NCBI GenBank assembly: GCA_029553955.1
Contig: JAKPJZ010000078.1
Span: 1-64,000 of the forward strand
Source of the DNA: Chloroflexota bacterium
Lineage (GTDB): Bacteria > Chloroflexota > Anaerolineae > SpSt-313
Direction: 5' to 3'
DNA length: 64,000 nt
Shown here: positions 16,729 to 25,736 of the stretch, piece by piece
Position numbering within the stretch: position 1 is the stretch's first letter
Layout: each line of letters opens with the position of its first letter
Position numbers and translations under genes: made by a program
The notes under the pieces: generated by a model
Database searches by the model: none
Seen by the model: the letters and a program-made list of their open reading frames with translations, nothing else
What the model was told of the DNA's origin: nothing

Positions 16729-17988
16729 CTACGGATATGTCCCTCGCAGGGCATGGGCGCGCGCGACGCGGTCGATCGCCAGGATGTAGGCAGCGACGCG
16801 CATTCCTACCTTCTTCTCCTCGGCAGTGCGCAGCACATCGCCAAAGCTGCGGACCATGATCTCGTCGAGCCTGGCATTGACCTCCTGCTCGCTCCAGAAG
16901 AAGCACTGTAGCCCCTGCACCCATTCAAAGTACGACACGGTCACGCCGCCGGCGTTGGCCAGCACATCGGGCACCAAAAAGATGCCCTTGTCGGCGAGGA
17001 TGTCTTCGGCATCAGGCGTGGTGGGGCCGTTGGCGCCCTCGACCACGATCTTGGCCCGGATGCGCGGCGCGTTCTTGGCGGTGATCGCCTTTTCGAGGGC
17101 ACAGGGCGCCAGGACGTCCACGTCGAGCCCGAGGAACTCGTCGGCCTCGATGCTGTCGGCGAGCGGATAGCCTGCGATCAGGTTGCCGTGCTCGCGGGCG
17201 TAGCGCAGCACATCGCGGACGTCGAGGCCCTTGGGATGGTAGATGCTGCCGCTGATATCGGTGATGGCCACAATGCGGCAGCCTTTGTCTTGCAGCAGGT
17301 AGGCGGTAGGCGCGCCGACCTTGCCAAAGCCCTGCACGGCGAGCGTTGCGCCCTCGGGGTCGATGCCCCGATACTTCATGGCCTCCAGCGTCGAGAGCAT
17401 GACCCCGCGGCCGGTTGCCTCGGCTCGGCCAAGGGAGCCGCCCAGCTCGATCGGCTTGCCGGTGATCACGGCCGGCGTATAGTAGCCGCGGCGCGTGGAG
17501 TAGGTATCCATGATCCAGGCCATGATCTGGCCATCGGTGTTGACATCGGGCGCCGGTATGTCGCCCTCGGGGCTCATGAGCAGGCTGATCTCGCTGGCGT
17601 AGCGGCGTGTCAGGCTCTCGAGCTCGCGGCGCGAGAGGGTTGTGGGGTCACAGATCACACCGCCCTTGGCGCCGCCGAAGGGGATGTTGACGACCGCGCA
17701 CTTCCAGGTCATCCACATCGCCATGGCCCTCATCTCGTCGAGGGTCACACTGGGATGATAGCGGATGCCACCTTTGGCGGGGCCGCGCGCCGTCGAGTGC
17801 TGCACGCGATAGCCGGTGAAGACCTGCTCTGAGCCGTCATCCATCCGGATGGGAAAGTTGACGGCAAGCTCGCACTTGGGCCGCCGCAGCATCTCGCATT
17901 GGCCCGGCTTGAGGTCAAGGTAGGCCGCGGCCTTGTCGAATTGTGCGACGGCAATCTCATAGGCGGTCAGTTCACTTGTGTTCACCAC
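16729..17988 (-). CDS. gdhA: Glutamate dehydrogenase (Glu/Leu/Phe/Val dehydrogenase family)
   Basis: The 419-residue cytoplasmic enzyme interconverts glutamate and 2-oxoglutarate plus ammonia using NAD(P). The substrate-binding segment GPAKGGIRYHP (about 69-79) and the catalytic-lysine segment NIPFGGAKGGV (about 99-109) are intact. The Rossmann domain carries LAVQGFGKVGAPTAYLL. The start is a GTG with GGAGGAG immediately upstream; the second of two consecutive GTGs (17985) has better spacing. The gene is convergent with the mrp operon. Family specificity for glutamate is likely but not proven. Confidence 0.93.
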   Translation of the reverse strand: MVNTSELTAYEIAVAQFDKAAAYLDLKPGQCEMLRRPKCELAVNFPIRMDDGSEQVFTGYRVQHSTARGPAKGGIRYHPSVTLDEMRAMAMWMTWKCAVVNIPFGGAKGGVICDPTTLSRRELESLTRRYASEISLLMSPEGDIPAPDVNTDGQIMAWIMDTYSTRRGYYTPAVITGKPIELGGSLGRAEATGRGVMLSTLEAMKYRGIDPEGATLAVQGFGKVGAPTAYLLQDKGCRIVAITDISGSIYHPKGLDVRDVLRYAREHGNLIAGYPLADSIEADEFLGLDVDVLAPCALEKAITAKNAPRIRAKIVVEGANGPTTPDAEDILADKGIFLVPDVLANAGGVTVSYFEWVQGLQCFFWSEQEVNARLDEIMVRSFGDVLRTAEEKKVGMRVAAYILAIDRVARAHALRGTYP

Positions 17989-18344
17989 TCTCCTCCGTTA
18001 CTCTGGTCACTCGAACCGGTTGTCGAGCTCCGCTTGACGATAGCGATCTCCAGGAGATGCTCTCTGCAAGGCGAGGTGGCAGGCGGCCTCCCCTCGCGGG
18101 GCAGGCAACGCACACTCGCGAGGGCAGAGGCCGTGAGCTTGCCGCAGCATGGGGGGCCGAAGGCGCTGCAGCATGATGCTGCGCTGAGGGCCTGGCTGAG
18201 GGGCATTCCGAAGAACTGGCTGAACAGAACTGGGGCTGCTCGGGGAAGGTAGCGGGCCTGAATCTCTTCCACCATAGAGGCCAGCGAAGCATCCGCCCCA
18301 TGCTTCACGATGATCTCGACCAGTTCGCTTGGCTCCAGCGTCAT
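17982..18344 (-). CDS. Possible small hypothetical protein upstream of gdhA
   Basis: A 120-codon frame starts MTLEPSELVEIIVKHGADAS with AGGATGG upstream and ends by overlapping the gdhA start. The first 45 residues look like a real amphipathic helical protein. The remainder is Ser/Cys/Pro-rich and less protein-like. No family is recognised. It may be a real short gene with a frameshifted end, or chance. Confidence 0.3.
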   Translation of the reverse strand: MTLEPSELVEIIVKHGADASLASMVEEIQARYLPRAAPVLFSQFFGMPLSQALSAASCCSAFGPPCCGKLTASALASVRCLPREGRPPATSPCREHLLEIAIVKRSSTTGSSDQSNGGEW

Positions 18345-18596
18345 TGCTGTGCCATCCTCCATGCTAGAGTAGCTGGGATGAAGGGGTGGGCCCATGGCCG
18401 CAGGCCCGCCGGACCCCACCGGCAATGGCCTCCTGGCGTTGGTCAGAGGCTTCGCCCACGCCTATGGGCTGTGGCCCCACGCACCTTCGCGAACGGTCCC
18501 CAGGGATAGGATATCACGAAAGCCATGACTTTCGCATAAAAGACGGCGGGCCAGATATGAAAGAGCCATGAAAACCCCTCGAACAAGTGGTTCGCC

Positions 18597-18659
18597 GCAC
18601 TGATTTTGATGGGCGTAGCCTAGCCCTTTGTGGGCGCCGCAGCCCATCAGAATCAATGC
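18597..18659. repeat. Family D repeat downstream of the response regulator
   Basis: Arms GCACTGATTTTGATGGGC (18597-18614) and GCCCATCAGAATCAATGC (18642-18659) pair with two mismatches around the core GTAGCCTAGCCCTTTGTGGG. It lies ten bases past the stop of the response-regulator gene. The rest of the 18345-18596 gap shows nothing recognisable. Confidence 0.8.
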
Positions 18660-18668
18660 GCTGCACTA

Positions 18669-19361
18669 CTAGCCGGGGCAGGCCAGCATATACCCTACGC
18701 CAGGGGTGGTGAGGATGTAGCGAGGGTTGGCCGGGTCGGCCTCGAGCTTGCGGCGCAGGTGCCGGATGTAGGCGCGCAAATAGTCCACATCGTCGCGGTA
18801 CTCGGGGCCCCAGACCGCCGTCAGCAGGTCTTGGTGCAGGATGACCTTGTTGGCATTGAGTGCCAGCAGGCGCAACAGGGCATACTCGGTGGGCGTGCAC
18901 TCGACCGTCGCGCCGCGCATGGTGACGGTGTGGCGAGCGAAATCGATCTCCAGCTCGCCGCAGCAGAGGGCGGTCGTCACAATCTCTTCGGGCCGGCGGG
19001 CGCGCTTGAGGACGGCTCGCACCCGCGCTACCAGTTCCTTGGCACTGAACGGCTTGGTCATATAGTCGTCGGCGCCGACGTCAAAGCCGCGCAGCATCTC
19101 CGCCTCGCGGGCCTTGGCGGACAACATAATCACCGGCAGGTCGGAGAACTCGCGCAGGCGCTGGCAGACTCTGTAGCCGTCGATCCCCTCCGCCAGCATG
19201 ATGTCGAGCAGCATCAGGTCGGGCTGCTCCAGCGCCAGCATCTCCAGGGCCTGCTCGCCGCTCGTAGCGGCGAGCACCTGGAGCCCTACGGCTCTGAGCA
19301 CTTCGCTCACCAGCCGGATGAGCCGCGGGTCGTCGTCGACAACCAGGATTCTGTCAGTCAC
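18669..19361 (-). CDS. OmpR/PhoB-type response regulator
   Basis: The 230-residue DNA-binding regulator has a receiver domain (ILVVDDDPRLIRLV; phosphorylated Asp in LMLLDIML, about residue 53; Lys of TKPFSAKEL, about 104). A winged-helix C-terminal domain follows (TPTEYALLRLLALNANKV; YIRHLRRKLEADPANPRYI; GVGYML). The GTG start at 19361 overlaps the stop of the histidine kinase (GTGACTGA), so the two are translationally coupled. It most resembles KdpE-like regulators, but no kdp genes are nearby. Targets unknown. Confidence 0.94.
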   Translation of the reverse strand: MTDRILVVDDDPRLIRLVSEVLRAVGLQVLAATSGEQALEMLALEQPDLMLLDIMLAEGIDGYRVCQRLREFSDLPVIMLSAKAREAEMLRGFDVGADDYMTKPFSAKELVARVRAVLKRARRPEEIVTTALCCGELEIDFARHTVTMRGATVECTPTEYALLRLLALNANKVILHQDLLTAVWGPEYRDDVDYLRAYIRHLRRKLEADPANPRYILTTPGVGYMLACPG

Positions 19362-20685
19362 TGTCTCTCTCCAGCGGGAGGGTGAAGTAGAACGTGCTGC
19401 CGTGGCCCACCCGGCTCTCGGCCCACACCCGGCCGCCATGGCCCTCGACGATGGTGCGCACGATGGGCAGGCCCAGACCCGTGCCGGCAATATGACGGCC
19501 GAGGCTCGATTTGACGCGGAAGAACTTGTCGAACAGCCGGCTGAGATGCTCAGGCGCGATACCCATGCCCTGGTCGGCCACACTGATGACCACCTGATCG
19601 CCGCGGACCTCGCCACGGACGACGATCAAGCTGCCCTCAGGCGAGTATTTGACGGCGTTGTCGAGCAGGTTGCGCAGTACCTGGGCCACCCGGTTCACAT
19701 CGGCCTCGACAATGGGCAGGTCCCGCAGGTCGGCCATCAGGCTATGCCTCGGCGCGCCGCGCTCGACCTCGGCGATCACGCTCCCGATGAGGCGCGGCAA
19801 GAGCACCGGCTGTGGCGAGAGCTCGAGGAGGCCGGCATCGATGACCGACGACTCGAGGATGTCGTGGACGAGCCCCTGCAACAGGTCACACTCCCGGTCG
19901 ATGAACTGCAGAGACTCGCGCTGCGCTTCGAGGCTGAAGGTGGCCTCTTCCATGAGCAGGGCGCTGGCATAGCCCTTGATCGAGGTCAGTGGCGTGCGCA
20001 TCTCGTGAGCCAGAGTCGAGATGAGCTCGGCCTTGAGCCGGTTGGCCTCGCTGATGGCCTGGGCCGCCTGCTCGGCCTGGCGTTGCCGGATCGTGGCGAT
20101 CGCCACAGCAACAACACTGGCGACCTGCTGCAGGAAGGTGAGATCGGCGGGGCCGAAACGCCCGGCGTCGTGCAGGCTCTCGAGCACCAGCACGCCCAGC
20201 CTGGTCTCACTGTCGGTGAGTGGGACACAGATGGCGCTGAGCGGCTGCCGCCCACCGGCCACGGCCCTGTTGAAGATCTCACGGTTGGCCGGCGTCAGGT
20301 TGGCCATGGCCGCTGCCACGGCGTCGGGCGTGGGGTAGAACCGGGCCTCGCCGGTCACAAAGGTCATACCGCTCATCGCTTCGCCTGGGGCCAGGCGAAG
20401 CTGCCTGAGCACGGCGAGGTCATAGCCCTGGGCCGCGCTCGCCTTGAGGCAGCCCTCATCCGGCGCATAGACCAGGAGCATCCCGGCATCAGCTGCATCG
20501 AGCGCGTCGACCAGGCTGCGCAGGCAAGTAGCCAGCAGCGCCTCCAGGCTTGGCTGCGCGGCGAGCGCCTTGGCGATTTCGAGCATGGCCAGCAGTTCTT
20601 GGCTCGCATCCGCCGCGCGCGCGCCGGGCGCCGCCTGGGGCGAAGGCGCGTCACAATCCTGTGGCGTCACCGATTGGTCGGCCAT
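19354..20685 (-). CDS. GAF-domain sensor histidine kinase
   Basis: The 443-residue, apparently soluble kinase has a GAF sensor domain (about residues 35-200), an H-box with the phosphorylated His in LAHEMRTPLTSIKGYAS (about 230), and an ATPase domain with N-box LRNLLDNAVKYSP, G1 VADQGMGIAPEHL and G2 GTGLGLPIV. No membrane segment is seen, so the signal is probably cytoplasmic. Start ATG at 20685 gives a plausible N-terminus; the frame is open further upstream into a repeat. It forms an operon with the downstream response regulator. Confidence 0.93.
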   Translation of the reverse strand: MADQSVTPQDCDAPSPQAAPGARAADASQELLAMLEIAKALAAQPSLEALLATCLRSLVDALDAADAGMLLVYAPDEGCLKASAAQGYDLAVLRQLRLAPGEAMSGMTFVTGEARFYPTPDAVAAAMANLTPANREIFNRAVAGGRQPLSAICVPLTDSETRLGVLVLESLHDAGRFGPADLTFLQQVASVVAVAIATIRQRQAEQAAQAISEANRLKAELISTLAHEMRTPLTSIKGYASALLMEEATFSLEAQRESLQFIDRECDLLQGLVHDILESSVIDAGLLELSPQPVLLPRLIGSVIAEVERGAPRHSLMADLRDLPIVEADVNRVAQVLRNLLDNAVKYSPEGSLIVVRGEVRGDQVVISVADQGMGIAPEHLSRLFDKFFRVKSSLGRHIAGTGLGLPIVRTIVEGHGGRVWAESRVGHGSTFYFTLPLERDSD

Positions 20686-20785
20686 GGCTATGGGTCCTTG
20701 GTCGCAGCGAGGCAGGCCCTCTGGTCTCAATCGCAGAGCGGTCTGCCAAGACCGCGGCAGGAGGGCCCCTCGTCCGTTCGAAAAG

Positions 20786-20814
20786 AGTATACGTGTGAAG
20801 GGCTGAGCAGGCAA
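20786..20814 (-). promoter_or_regulatory. Promoter of the two-component operon
   Basis: On the minus strand TTGCCT (20814-20809) and TATACT (20791-20786) are separated by 17 bases, about 100 bases before the kinase start codon. Confidence 0.65.
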
Positions 20815-20835
20815 GCGGGCTGCCCCGCCAGGGCA

Positions 20836-20904
20836 TATCCCAGAATCGTCGGCGGTACCCGCTCTCGGGCACTGCAAGCATGTGGCCGCGACGATTCTGG
20901 AATA
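20836..20904. repeat. Family E inverted repeat, short form
   Basis: The segments TATCCCAGAATCGTCG (20836-20851) and CGACGATTCTGGAATA (20889-20904) form an inverted repeat with one mismatch. The same ends flank a 311-bp element at 45453-45763. It lies upstream of the kinase promoter. Confidence 0.75.
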
Positions 20905-21005
20905 CACCCGCCCCGTTGCCCGCTCTCTCGCACTACGAACGGATCGGCCGGCGTTTCAGGGATGTGCCCGCCAGAGCCGCCCAGGCTTCGCAGCGCGCCA
21001 GGCTG

Positions 21006-21109
21006 GTGGATCGTCGCATTGGTTTTGATCGGCTCCGACGCCCACCAAGCCGCCTGCGGCGGCCAAGGGGGGCTAGGCTACGCCCATCAAAAGCAATGCG
21101 ACGATCCAC
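21006..21109. repeat. Family D element with 16-bp perfect ends
   Basis: Perfect outer arms GTGGATCGTCGCATTG (21006-21021) and reverse complement (21094-21109) enclose the family core GACGCCCACCAAGCCGCC and GGGGGGCTAGGCTACGCCCA. The right arm reaches the stop codon of the opine-type dehydrogenase gene. The near-identical core at 56190-56250 has different outer arms. Confidence 0.85.
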
Positions 21110-22227
21110 TAGGCGACCTCCCACTCGCGCCGCCCATCCTGCACATAACCGGCCAGTTCGTTGACGCTGAGCTGCTGTATGCCCAAGCGGTCGAGCGTGC
21201 GGCCGCGGCGCCAGAAATCGGTCTGGTGCGTGATGCAGGCCAGGCGGATGATGGCATCCATCGCCTGCACCGATACGCCGTAGCGCTGGCCGAGCGCAGC
21301 GATGGGCACCAGGCTCATGGGCACGTCCTCAAAGATGTAGCGGTGCCTGAGGGTGGCCGGCGCCTTGATGCCGCGGTAGCCTGGCTGGTTGTGGATGGCC
21401 TCGTAGAGCGAGCCTCCATTGGCGTCGTAGGCCATCTTGAGCCATTCCATGCCCGAGCGGGCACGGATGCCCAAGGCGGCGGCGACGGTCACGCGCTCGC
21501 GGTCCAGCGCCTCGAGCACGCGTGCCACCGACGGTGTGGCGCCATCGAGGTAGAACTGGAACTCGCCGCCGGTCGACTCGATGCGCCCGGCGTTGAGCAG
21601 AGTCAGCGCCGGATGGAAGATGGCGCCCATGTTGTTCATGCCGGTGTGCAGCACGGTGGTGCCGTCGATAAACTGAGGATAGCTCTCGGCCAGCGCATCG
21701 AGCACCTGGTCGGTGCGCGAGGCGGGCAGCGCCGCCAGAGGCACGGCCTCCTTGACGGAAAAGATGCGCACCTGCGCCGGGCCATCGGAACGGCTGGCGT
21801 AGATCAGGGTCTCCGTCTCGGCGATGGTCACATCGGCCAGGCAGCCCGCGTCGCGCAGCACCTTGGCGAACTCCATGCTGCCGCCCGTGCGGCCCGGGTG
21901 CAGCACCAGGATCTGCCCGTCGCGCAGGTGTGGCGCGGCGCCGCGGGCGATCTCGGCGTGCGCCGTGGAGGGCACGACGACCATCAGCATGTCGGCCCAG
22001 CGCACCGCCTCCGCCAGGTCCGAGGTGACCTGCTCCAACCGGCCAAAGCCGCGCGGTCCGCCGTCATAGCTATCGACCTCGATGCCGCCGCGCCGCTCGA
22101 TGGCCAGCACATGCTCTGCCGTCCGGTTGTAGAGGGTCACGGGGTAGCCCATGAGGGCAAGGTGCGCCGCCATGGCCTTGCCGCCGTGCCCGGCGCCGAT
22201 CACGGAAAAGCGCGTCTCCTTGCTCAT
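21109..22227 (-). CDS. NAD/NADP octopine/nopaline dehydrogenase family protein
   Basis: The 372-residue protein has an N-terminal Rossmann fold with FSVIGAGHGGKAMAAHLALM (residues 7-26) and a C-terminal helical domain with the family-typical segment LHTGMNNMGAIFHPALTLLN (about 190-210). The family catalyses reductive coupling of amino acids with keto acids, or the reverse. A clear AGGAG precedes the ATG at 22227. The start codon lies in the string CTCGCAATGA, a fragment of repeat family B. Substrates are unknown. It is followed upstream by the cobalamin-binding-like gene on the same strand, suggesting a shared pathway. Confidence 0.85.
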   Translation of the reverse strand: MSKETRFSVIGAGHGGKAMAAHLALMGYPVTLYNRTAEHVLAIERRGGIEVDSYDGGPRGFGRLEQVTSDLAEAVRWADMLMVVVPSTAHAEIARGAAPHLRDGQILVLHPGRTGGSMEFAKVLRDAGCLADVTIAETETLIYASRSDGPAQVRIFSVKEAVPLAALPASRTDQVLDALAESYPQFIDGTTVLHTGMNNMGAIFHPALTLLNAGRIESTGGEFQFYLDGATPSVARVLEALDRERVTVAAALGIRARSGMEWLKMAYDANGGSLYEAIHNQPGYRGIKAPATLRHRYIFEDVPMSLVPIAALGQRYGVSVQAMDAIIRLACITHQTDFWRRGRTLDRLGIQQLSVNELAGYVQDGRREWEVA

Positions 22228-22250
22228 TGCGAGGCTCCTTTCCAGCGGGC

Positions 22251-22368
22251 GGAACTGAGGGAACTGGGGGAACTGAAGGAACTGATGGCATAGGCGGGAC
22301 ACACATGGGCTTCCCAGACCTCGGGCCCACGCCCCTCAGTTCCTCAGTTCCTTCAGTTCCGCAGTTCC
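22251..22368. repeat. Inverted pair of short tandem repeats (GGAACTGA units)
   Basis: About four units of GGAACTGNGG at 22251-22284 face about four units of CAGTTCCTN at 22336-22368, allowing a slipped hairpin. The second block encodes the last residues and the stop of the cobalamin-binding-like gene. Confidence 0.7.
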
Positions 22369-23984
22369 CTTATCCGTCGTTCTTCTGAGAGCGTCCGCCC
22401 TTGGCCGTCCACCGCCACGCAGGCGCCGCGCGAGTCGATGCGGCTGCGCAGCGCGCCGCGGGCGTAGGGGTTGTTGCGCAGGTGCGGCGCGTCGAGGAGG
22501 CCGGCGGTGACCGCCCGTGCGAGCGTGGCGGGGTCGGTGAGGGGGTCAGCCACGCCGGGGCCGGCCAGCGCGCCGATGGCGGCCAGTGTGACCTGCGCCT
22601 CGCGCAGCAGCTCTCCCTTGCGCGCCTGCACGGCCGGGTCGGCAGCCATATCGGGCAGGCCGCGCAGCCCGTTCTCGACGGCGCGCCGCGCCATGCGGCA
22701 GGCCTCGATGACGTCATCGGCGGTGGCGGCGTGGTGCGCTTCGGTGTGGCCGACCACGTGGAGGATGTGCGGCCGCAGCGCCATCTGCAGGTACACGCTC
22801 GCGGCCAGGTGCGCGCGGGCGGCGGCGGGCTCCACCGGGTAGCTCAGAAGCCCGGTGCGCGTCTGGCGCCAGATGCGGAACTCGGGGCCGGCCAGCGGCT
22901 GAGCGATCTCGAGCATCGCCAGCGCCTTGGCCAGGTCCATGGCGTCCGACAGGCCCGGCGGGCTGTTGAACATCAATTGGGCGACATAATCGCGCACGCC
23001 GCAGGCGCGAGCGTTGTAGGCCGAGAGATAGGCGGCAACGACCGAGATGACGTCGGGCGCATCGCGCAGGCCCCAGTGGTGTGGCTCGTTGGCCTCCACC
23101 GGGATGCCGCGCGCGCCGTGCCAGGCCATCAGCGCCTGGTGGGTGCGGATCGATTCTTCGAGCTCCAGAGGGCCGCGGCCGTCCATACGGTTGAACCAGT
23201 AGAGCGGCGTGGCGCACCAGGCGATGCGGATCGTCGCGACGTACATCTCGGCCAGGCGCATCAGGTCGTCGGTGCCGACGTAGGTGCGCAGCAGGGGATA
23301 GTTGCCGCAGCGGCTGGCCTCGTAGAGGGCGCGATAGTCCTCGGGCGTGCGCACCGGCACGCCCCCTGCCCCGGTGCGGCCCGGGTCCTGCCGCTCGGGG
23401 TGGTAAAAGTTCTCCTGCGCGTCCTGATCGGTACCCAGCGAGACGACGTCGAGCACGCGCGCTTCGGCGATGCGCGCGATCCCCTCCGCGGTATCGGCGA
23501 CGCTCGGCAGGCCGAAATGGTGGCGGATGATGGGGAGCGGCGCCTTCCAGGCGATGCGCTCGACCATCGTCTGCGGATAGCCGGCCTCGCTCGCCGCCGC
23601 CGGCGCCTGGCCCCTCAGGTAGGCGAGCACCTCTTCGGCCGGCTCTTCGCCGCCGAACACGCGCTCAAAGAAGCCCAGCGACTGCGCCCGCTCGGCCACC
23701 GGCGGCGTGCCGCCAAAGGCAAAGCGCACGCCACGGGCGTGCAGCTCGTCGGCCGCCTCGGCAAACTCGCCCAGCAGGCGCTCGCCGGTCTCGGGCGTCA
23801 ACCGGTACGACACGCCCACCAGGTCAGCCTGCTCGCGCGTGGCGGCCTCGAGCACCTGCGCGATCGGCGTGGCCGGGCCGAGAAAGACCGTGCGCCAGCC
23901 TGCGGCCTCGGCCAGGCGCAGGAAATTCAGCACGCCGGCGACGTGCACGCATTCTCCGAGGGCTGCCGCAACAACCGTCTTCAT
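22353..23984 (-). CDS. Cobalamin-binding-domain protein with a TIM-barrel-like C-terminal region
   Basis: The 543-residue protein starts with a B12-binding-like Rossmann domain (about residues 1-130: AALGECVHVAGVLNFLRLAE, DLVGVSYRL, FAFGGTPP). The canonical DxHxxG becomes CVHVAG, so the cobalt-coordinating His is kept but the Asp is Cys. Residues from about 150 look like a barrel with SLGTDQDAQENFYHPE, GTDDLMRLAEMY and EANEPHHWGLRDAPD. The layout recalls B12-dependent mutases such as the methylaspartate mutase group. It lies 125 bases upstream of the opine-type dehydrogenase on the same strand. Function not assigned. Confidence 0.75.
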   Translation of the reverse strand: MKTVVAAALGECVHVAGVLNFLRLAEAAGWRTVFLGPATPIAQVLEAATREQADLVGVSYRLTPETGERLLGEFAEAADELHARGVRFAFGGTPPVAERAQSLGFFERVFGGEEPAEEVLAYLRGQAPAAASEAGYPQTMVERIAWKAPLPIIRHHFGLPSVADTAEGIARIAEARVLDVVSLGTDQDAQENFYHPERQDPGRTGAGGVPVRTPEDYRALYEASRCGNYPLLRTYVGTDDLMRLAEMYVATIRIAWCATPLYWFNRMDGRGPLELEESIRTHQALMAWHGARGIPVEANEPHHWGLRDAPDVISVVAAYLSAYNARACGVRDYVAQLMFNSPPGLSDAMDLAKALAMLEIAQPLAGPEFRIWRQTRTGLLSYPVEPAAARAHLAASVYLQMALRPHILHVVGHTEAHHAATADDVIEACRMARRAVENGLRGLPDMAADPAVQARKGELLREAQVTLAAIGALAGPGVADPLTDPATLARAVTAGLLDAPHLRNNPYARGALRSRIDSRGACVAVDGQGRTLSEERRIRELRN

Positions 23985-24296
23985 GCTGCGCCTCCTCTTG
24001 CAGCGGCCGTGGGCCTGGGTCAGCCATGCGTCATTGGCGGTGTGGCGGTGATGCGGCGGCGCTGCCGCAGGTGGGCCAGGCGAGGCAATGGACGTGCGAG
24101 CGCGGCCGGGCCTTTGTGGCCCGCGCCAAACGGTGAGGGCACGGGGCGGTGCGAATGCCGGTGACGGGACGGGAAAGGGGAGGAGAATCCACCAGTGCCC
24201 GTGCGCAACGATACTACCACGGCTGCGTGGTTCCTGTCAAATATGAAGAGTGTTGCGGGTATGCCTGTCTGCTGGTAGTAGCGGAGCGCGGGTGCC

Positions 24297-24370
24297 GGGG
24301 GACACCTGCCGGGGGGACACCTGACAGGTCTCCAAAGACCTGTCAGGTGTCCCCGCGGCAGGTGTCCCCC
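24297..24370. repeat. Family A nested palindrome
   Basis: Inner 18-bp perfect arms GGGGACACCTGACAGGTC (24313-24330) and reverse complement (24337-24354) lie within outer arms GGGGGACACCTGCCG (24297-24311) and CGGCAGGTGTCCCCC (24356-24370). The rest of the 23985-24296 gap shows no recognisable feature. Confidence 0.85.
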
Positions 24371-24383
24371 CGGGTGCCTCAGG

Positions 24384-25484
24384 TCAGTGCAGCATCACCG
24401 GGCGTGCATCCACCGGCGTGCGGAAGAGCATGTACGGCCGCTGCCGCATGTCGTGGCCGTCGTGAAAGTTGGCCTGACGGTGCAGTTGGTTGGCGATGGC
24501 GTAGAGGTTGCCGTCGCCGGCCAGCGACAGCGTATCGGGCCAGAGCAGGCGCGGATCCTGTACCAGGGTCTCGATCATGCCATCCATGCGGCGGCGGTGG
24601 ATGGCGTTGTGCTCATAGTCGGTGATGTAGATGCGGTTCTGATCGTCGGACTCCAGGCCGTCGGAGGCACCCTTCTCGCCGTGGTTCGTCACCGTCTCGG
24701 CGACCTCACCGTTCGACAGCCGGCCGTCGATCAGAGCGTCGGTACTGACGCTGTAGAGCCGGCGGCTGGCCAGCGGGCAGTAGAACAGGCGGGTGCCGTC
24801 GGCGCTGATGGCGATGCCGTCGGCGCCGGAGCGGATGTGGCTGGCCGGGCGGCCCGGCACGCGGTTCATCAAGGGTTGGCCCTCGACAAAGGGCAGGAAC
24901 CCCCACACAGCTTTGGTCGAGGGATGGTCGTGCAGGCGGCGCCAGCTATGCCCCGTGTCGAGGTCGACGCCGATGATGCCGTTGGGGCCGTACATCGACG
25001 AATCGGTGATGTAGGCCAGGCCGGCGCTGCCGCGGCGCAGGTCAAAGCGCACGTCGTTCAGGTAGCTGGTCGCCAGGGCCACTTCGGGCGGGAAGAAGAT
25101 CTTTTTGAACACGCGGTTGGTGCGCAGGTCGATGCCGACGAGCTTGGCCCCGCCCGGCACCGCCGGACCCGACTGGATGCTGCCCGTATCGAGCAACCAC
25201 AGGCGGTTGGCGGGGTCGACCACCACGCTCTGCACCGAGGTGAGGGTCGCGCCCGGGTCGCCGGGGTTCGGCCGGTTGAAGGCCACATCGGGGTAGGCTA
25301 CGGCGCGGCCGTTGACGAGCTCGGCCACCGTGAAATCGACCGGGTCGCCCCAGCGCGGAAAGCAGACAAAGAGGCGCCCATCGTGCGACACGGTCACCCC
25401 GGTGGGCATGGGGCCGTAGAACTCGGCCACCGCCTCCAGAGTCCCCACAGCGACGGCCGTGATTTCGGCGATCCTTTCGACCAT
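24384..25484 (-). CDS. Major royal jelly/SMP-30-type beta-propeller protein
   Basis: The 366-residue protein has repeated beta-propeller blades: FYGPMPTGVTVSHDGRLFV, SVVVDPANRLWLLDTG, DVRFDLRRGSAGLAYITDSS and GLESDDQNRIYITDYEHNAI. These match the MRJP/yellow and SMP-30/gluconolactonase superfamily, whose members include lactonases and sugar-binding proteins. No signal peptide is evident. The ATG at 25484 is chosen because AAAGGAGGAG lies directly upstream, although the frame opens 12 codons earlier. It is on the same strand as the two upstream-numbered metabolic genes but separated by 400 bases. Confidence 0.85.
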   Translation of the reverse strand: MVERIAEITAVAVGTLEAVAEFYGPMPTGVTVSHDGRLFVCFPRWGDPVDFTVAELVNGRAVAYPDVAFNRPNPGDPGATLTSVQSVVVDPANRLWLLDTGSIQSGPAVPGGAKLVGIDLRTNRVFKKIFFPPEVALATSYLNDVRFDLRRGSAGLAYITDSSMYGPNGIIGVDLDTGHSWRRLHDHPSTKAVWGFLPFVEGQPLMNRVPGRPASHIRSGADGIAISADGTRLFYCPLASRRLYSVSTDALIDGRLSNGEVAETVTNHGEKGASDGLESDDQNRIYITDYEHNAIHRRRMDGMIETLVQDPRLLWPDTLSLAGDGNLYAIANQLHRQANFHDGHDMRQRPYMLFRTPVDARPVMLH

Positions 25485-25736
25485 GGCCACTCCTCCTTTG
25501 GTGCTGTCTTCGGCGCTCACCCCAGCGGCAGCAAGCCCTGTGCCATGCCGGGCGGGCCGGCGCAGTCACTCAGTGACTGCCATGTGCATCAGGTTCGCAG
25601 TCGGCGCTTGAGCGCCTTGACCCTCGACAAGGTGCCATCATCCTGTGCATCCTGCACATCCCTGTTCACGTCTCCCCACGTGCGACAGGGTGAGCGCCGG
25701 CAAGAATGCGCAGCGGCGCCAGTCCTCGGTATGGTC

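Noticed and set aside
19198-22293. Long plus-strand open frame (1031 codons) across the two-component and dehydrogenase genes
   Set aside because: It is antisense to three genes with clear family motifs, has skewed composition rich in His/Gln/Arg/Gly and no domain; it is a high-GC shadow frame.
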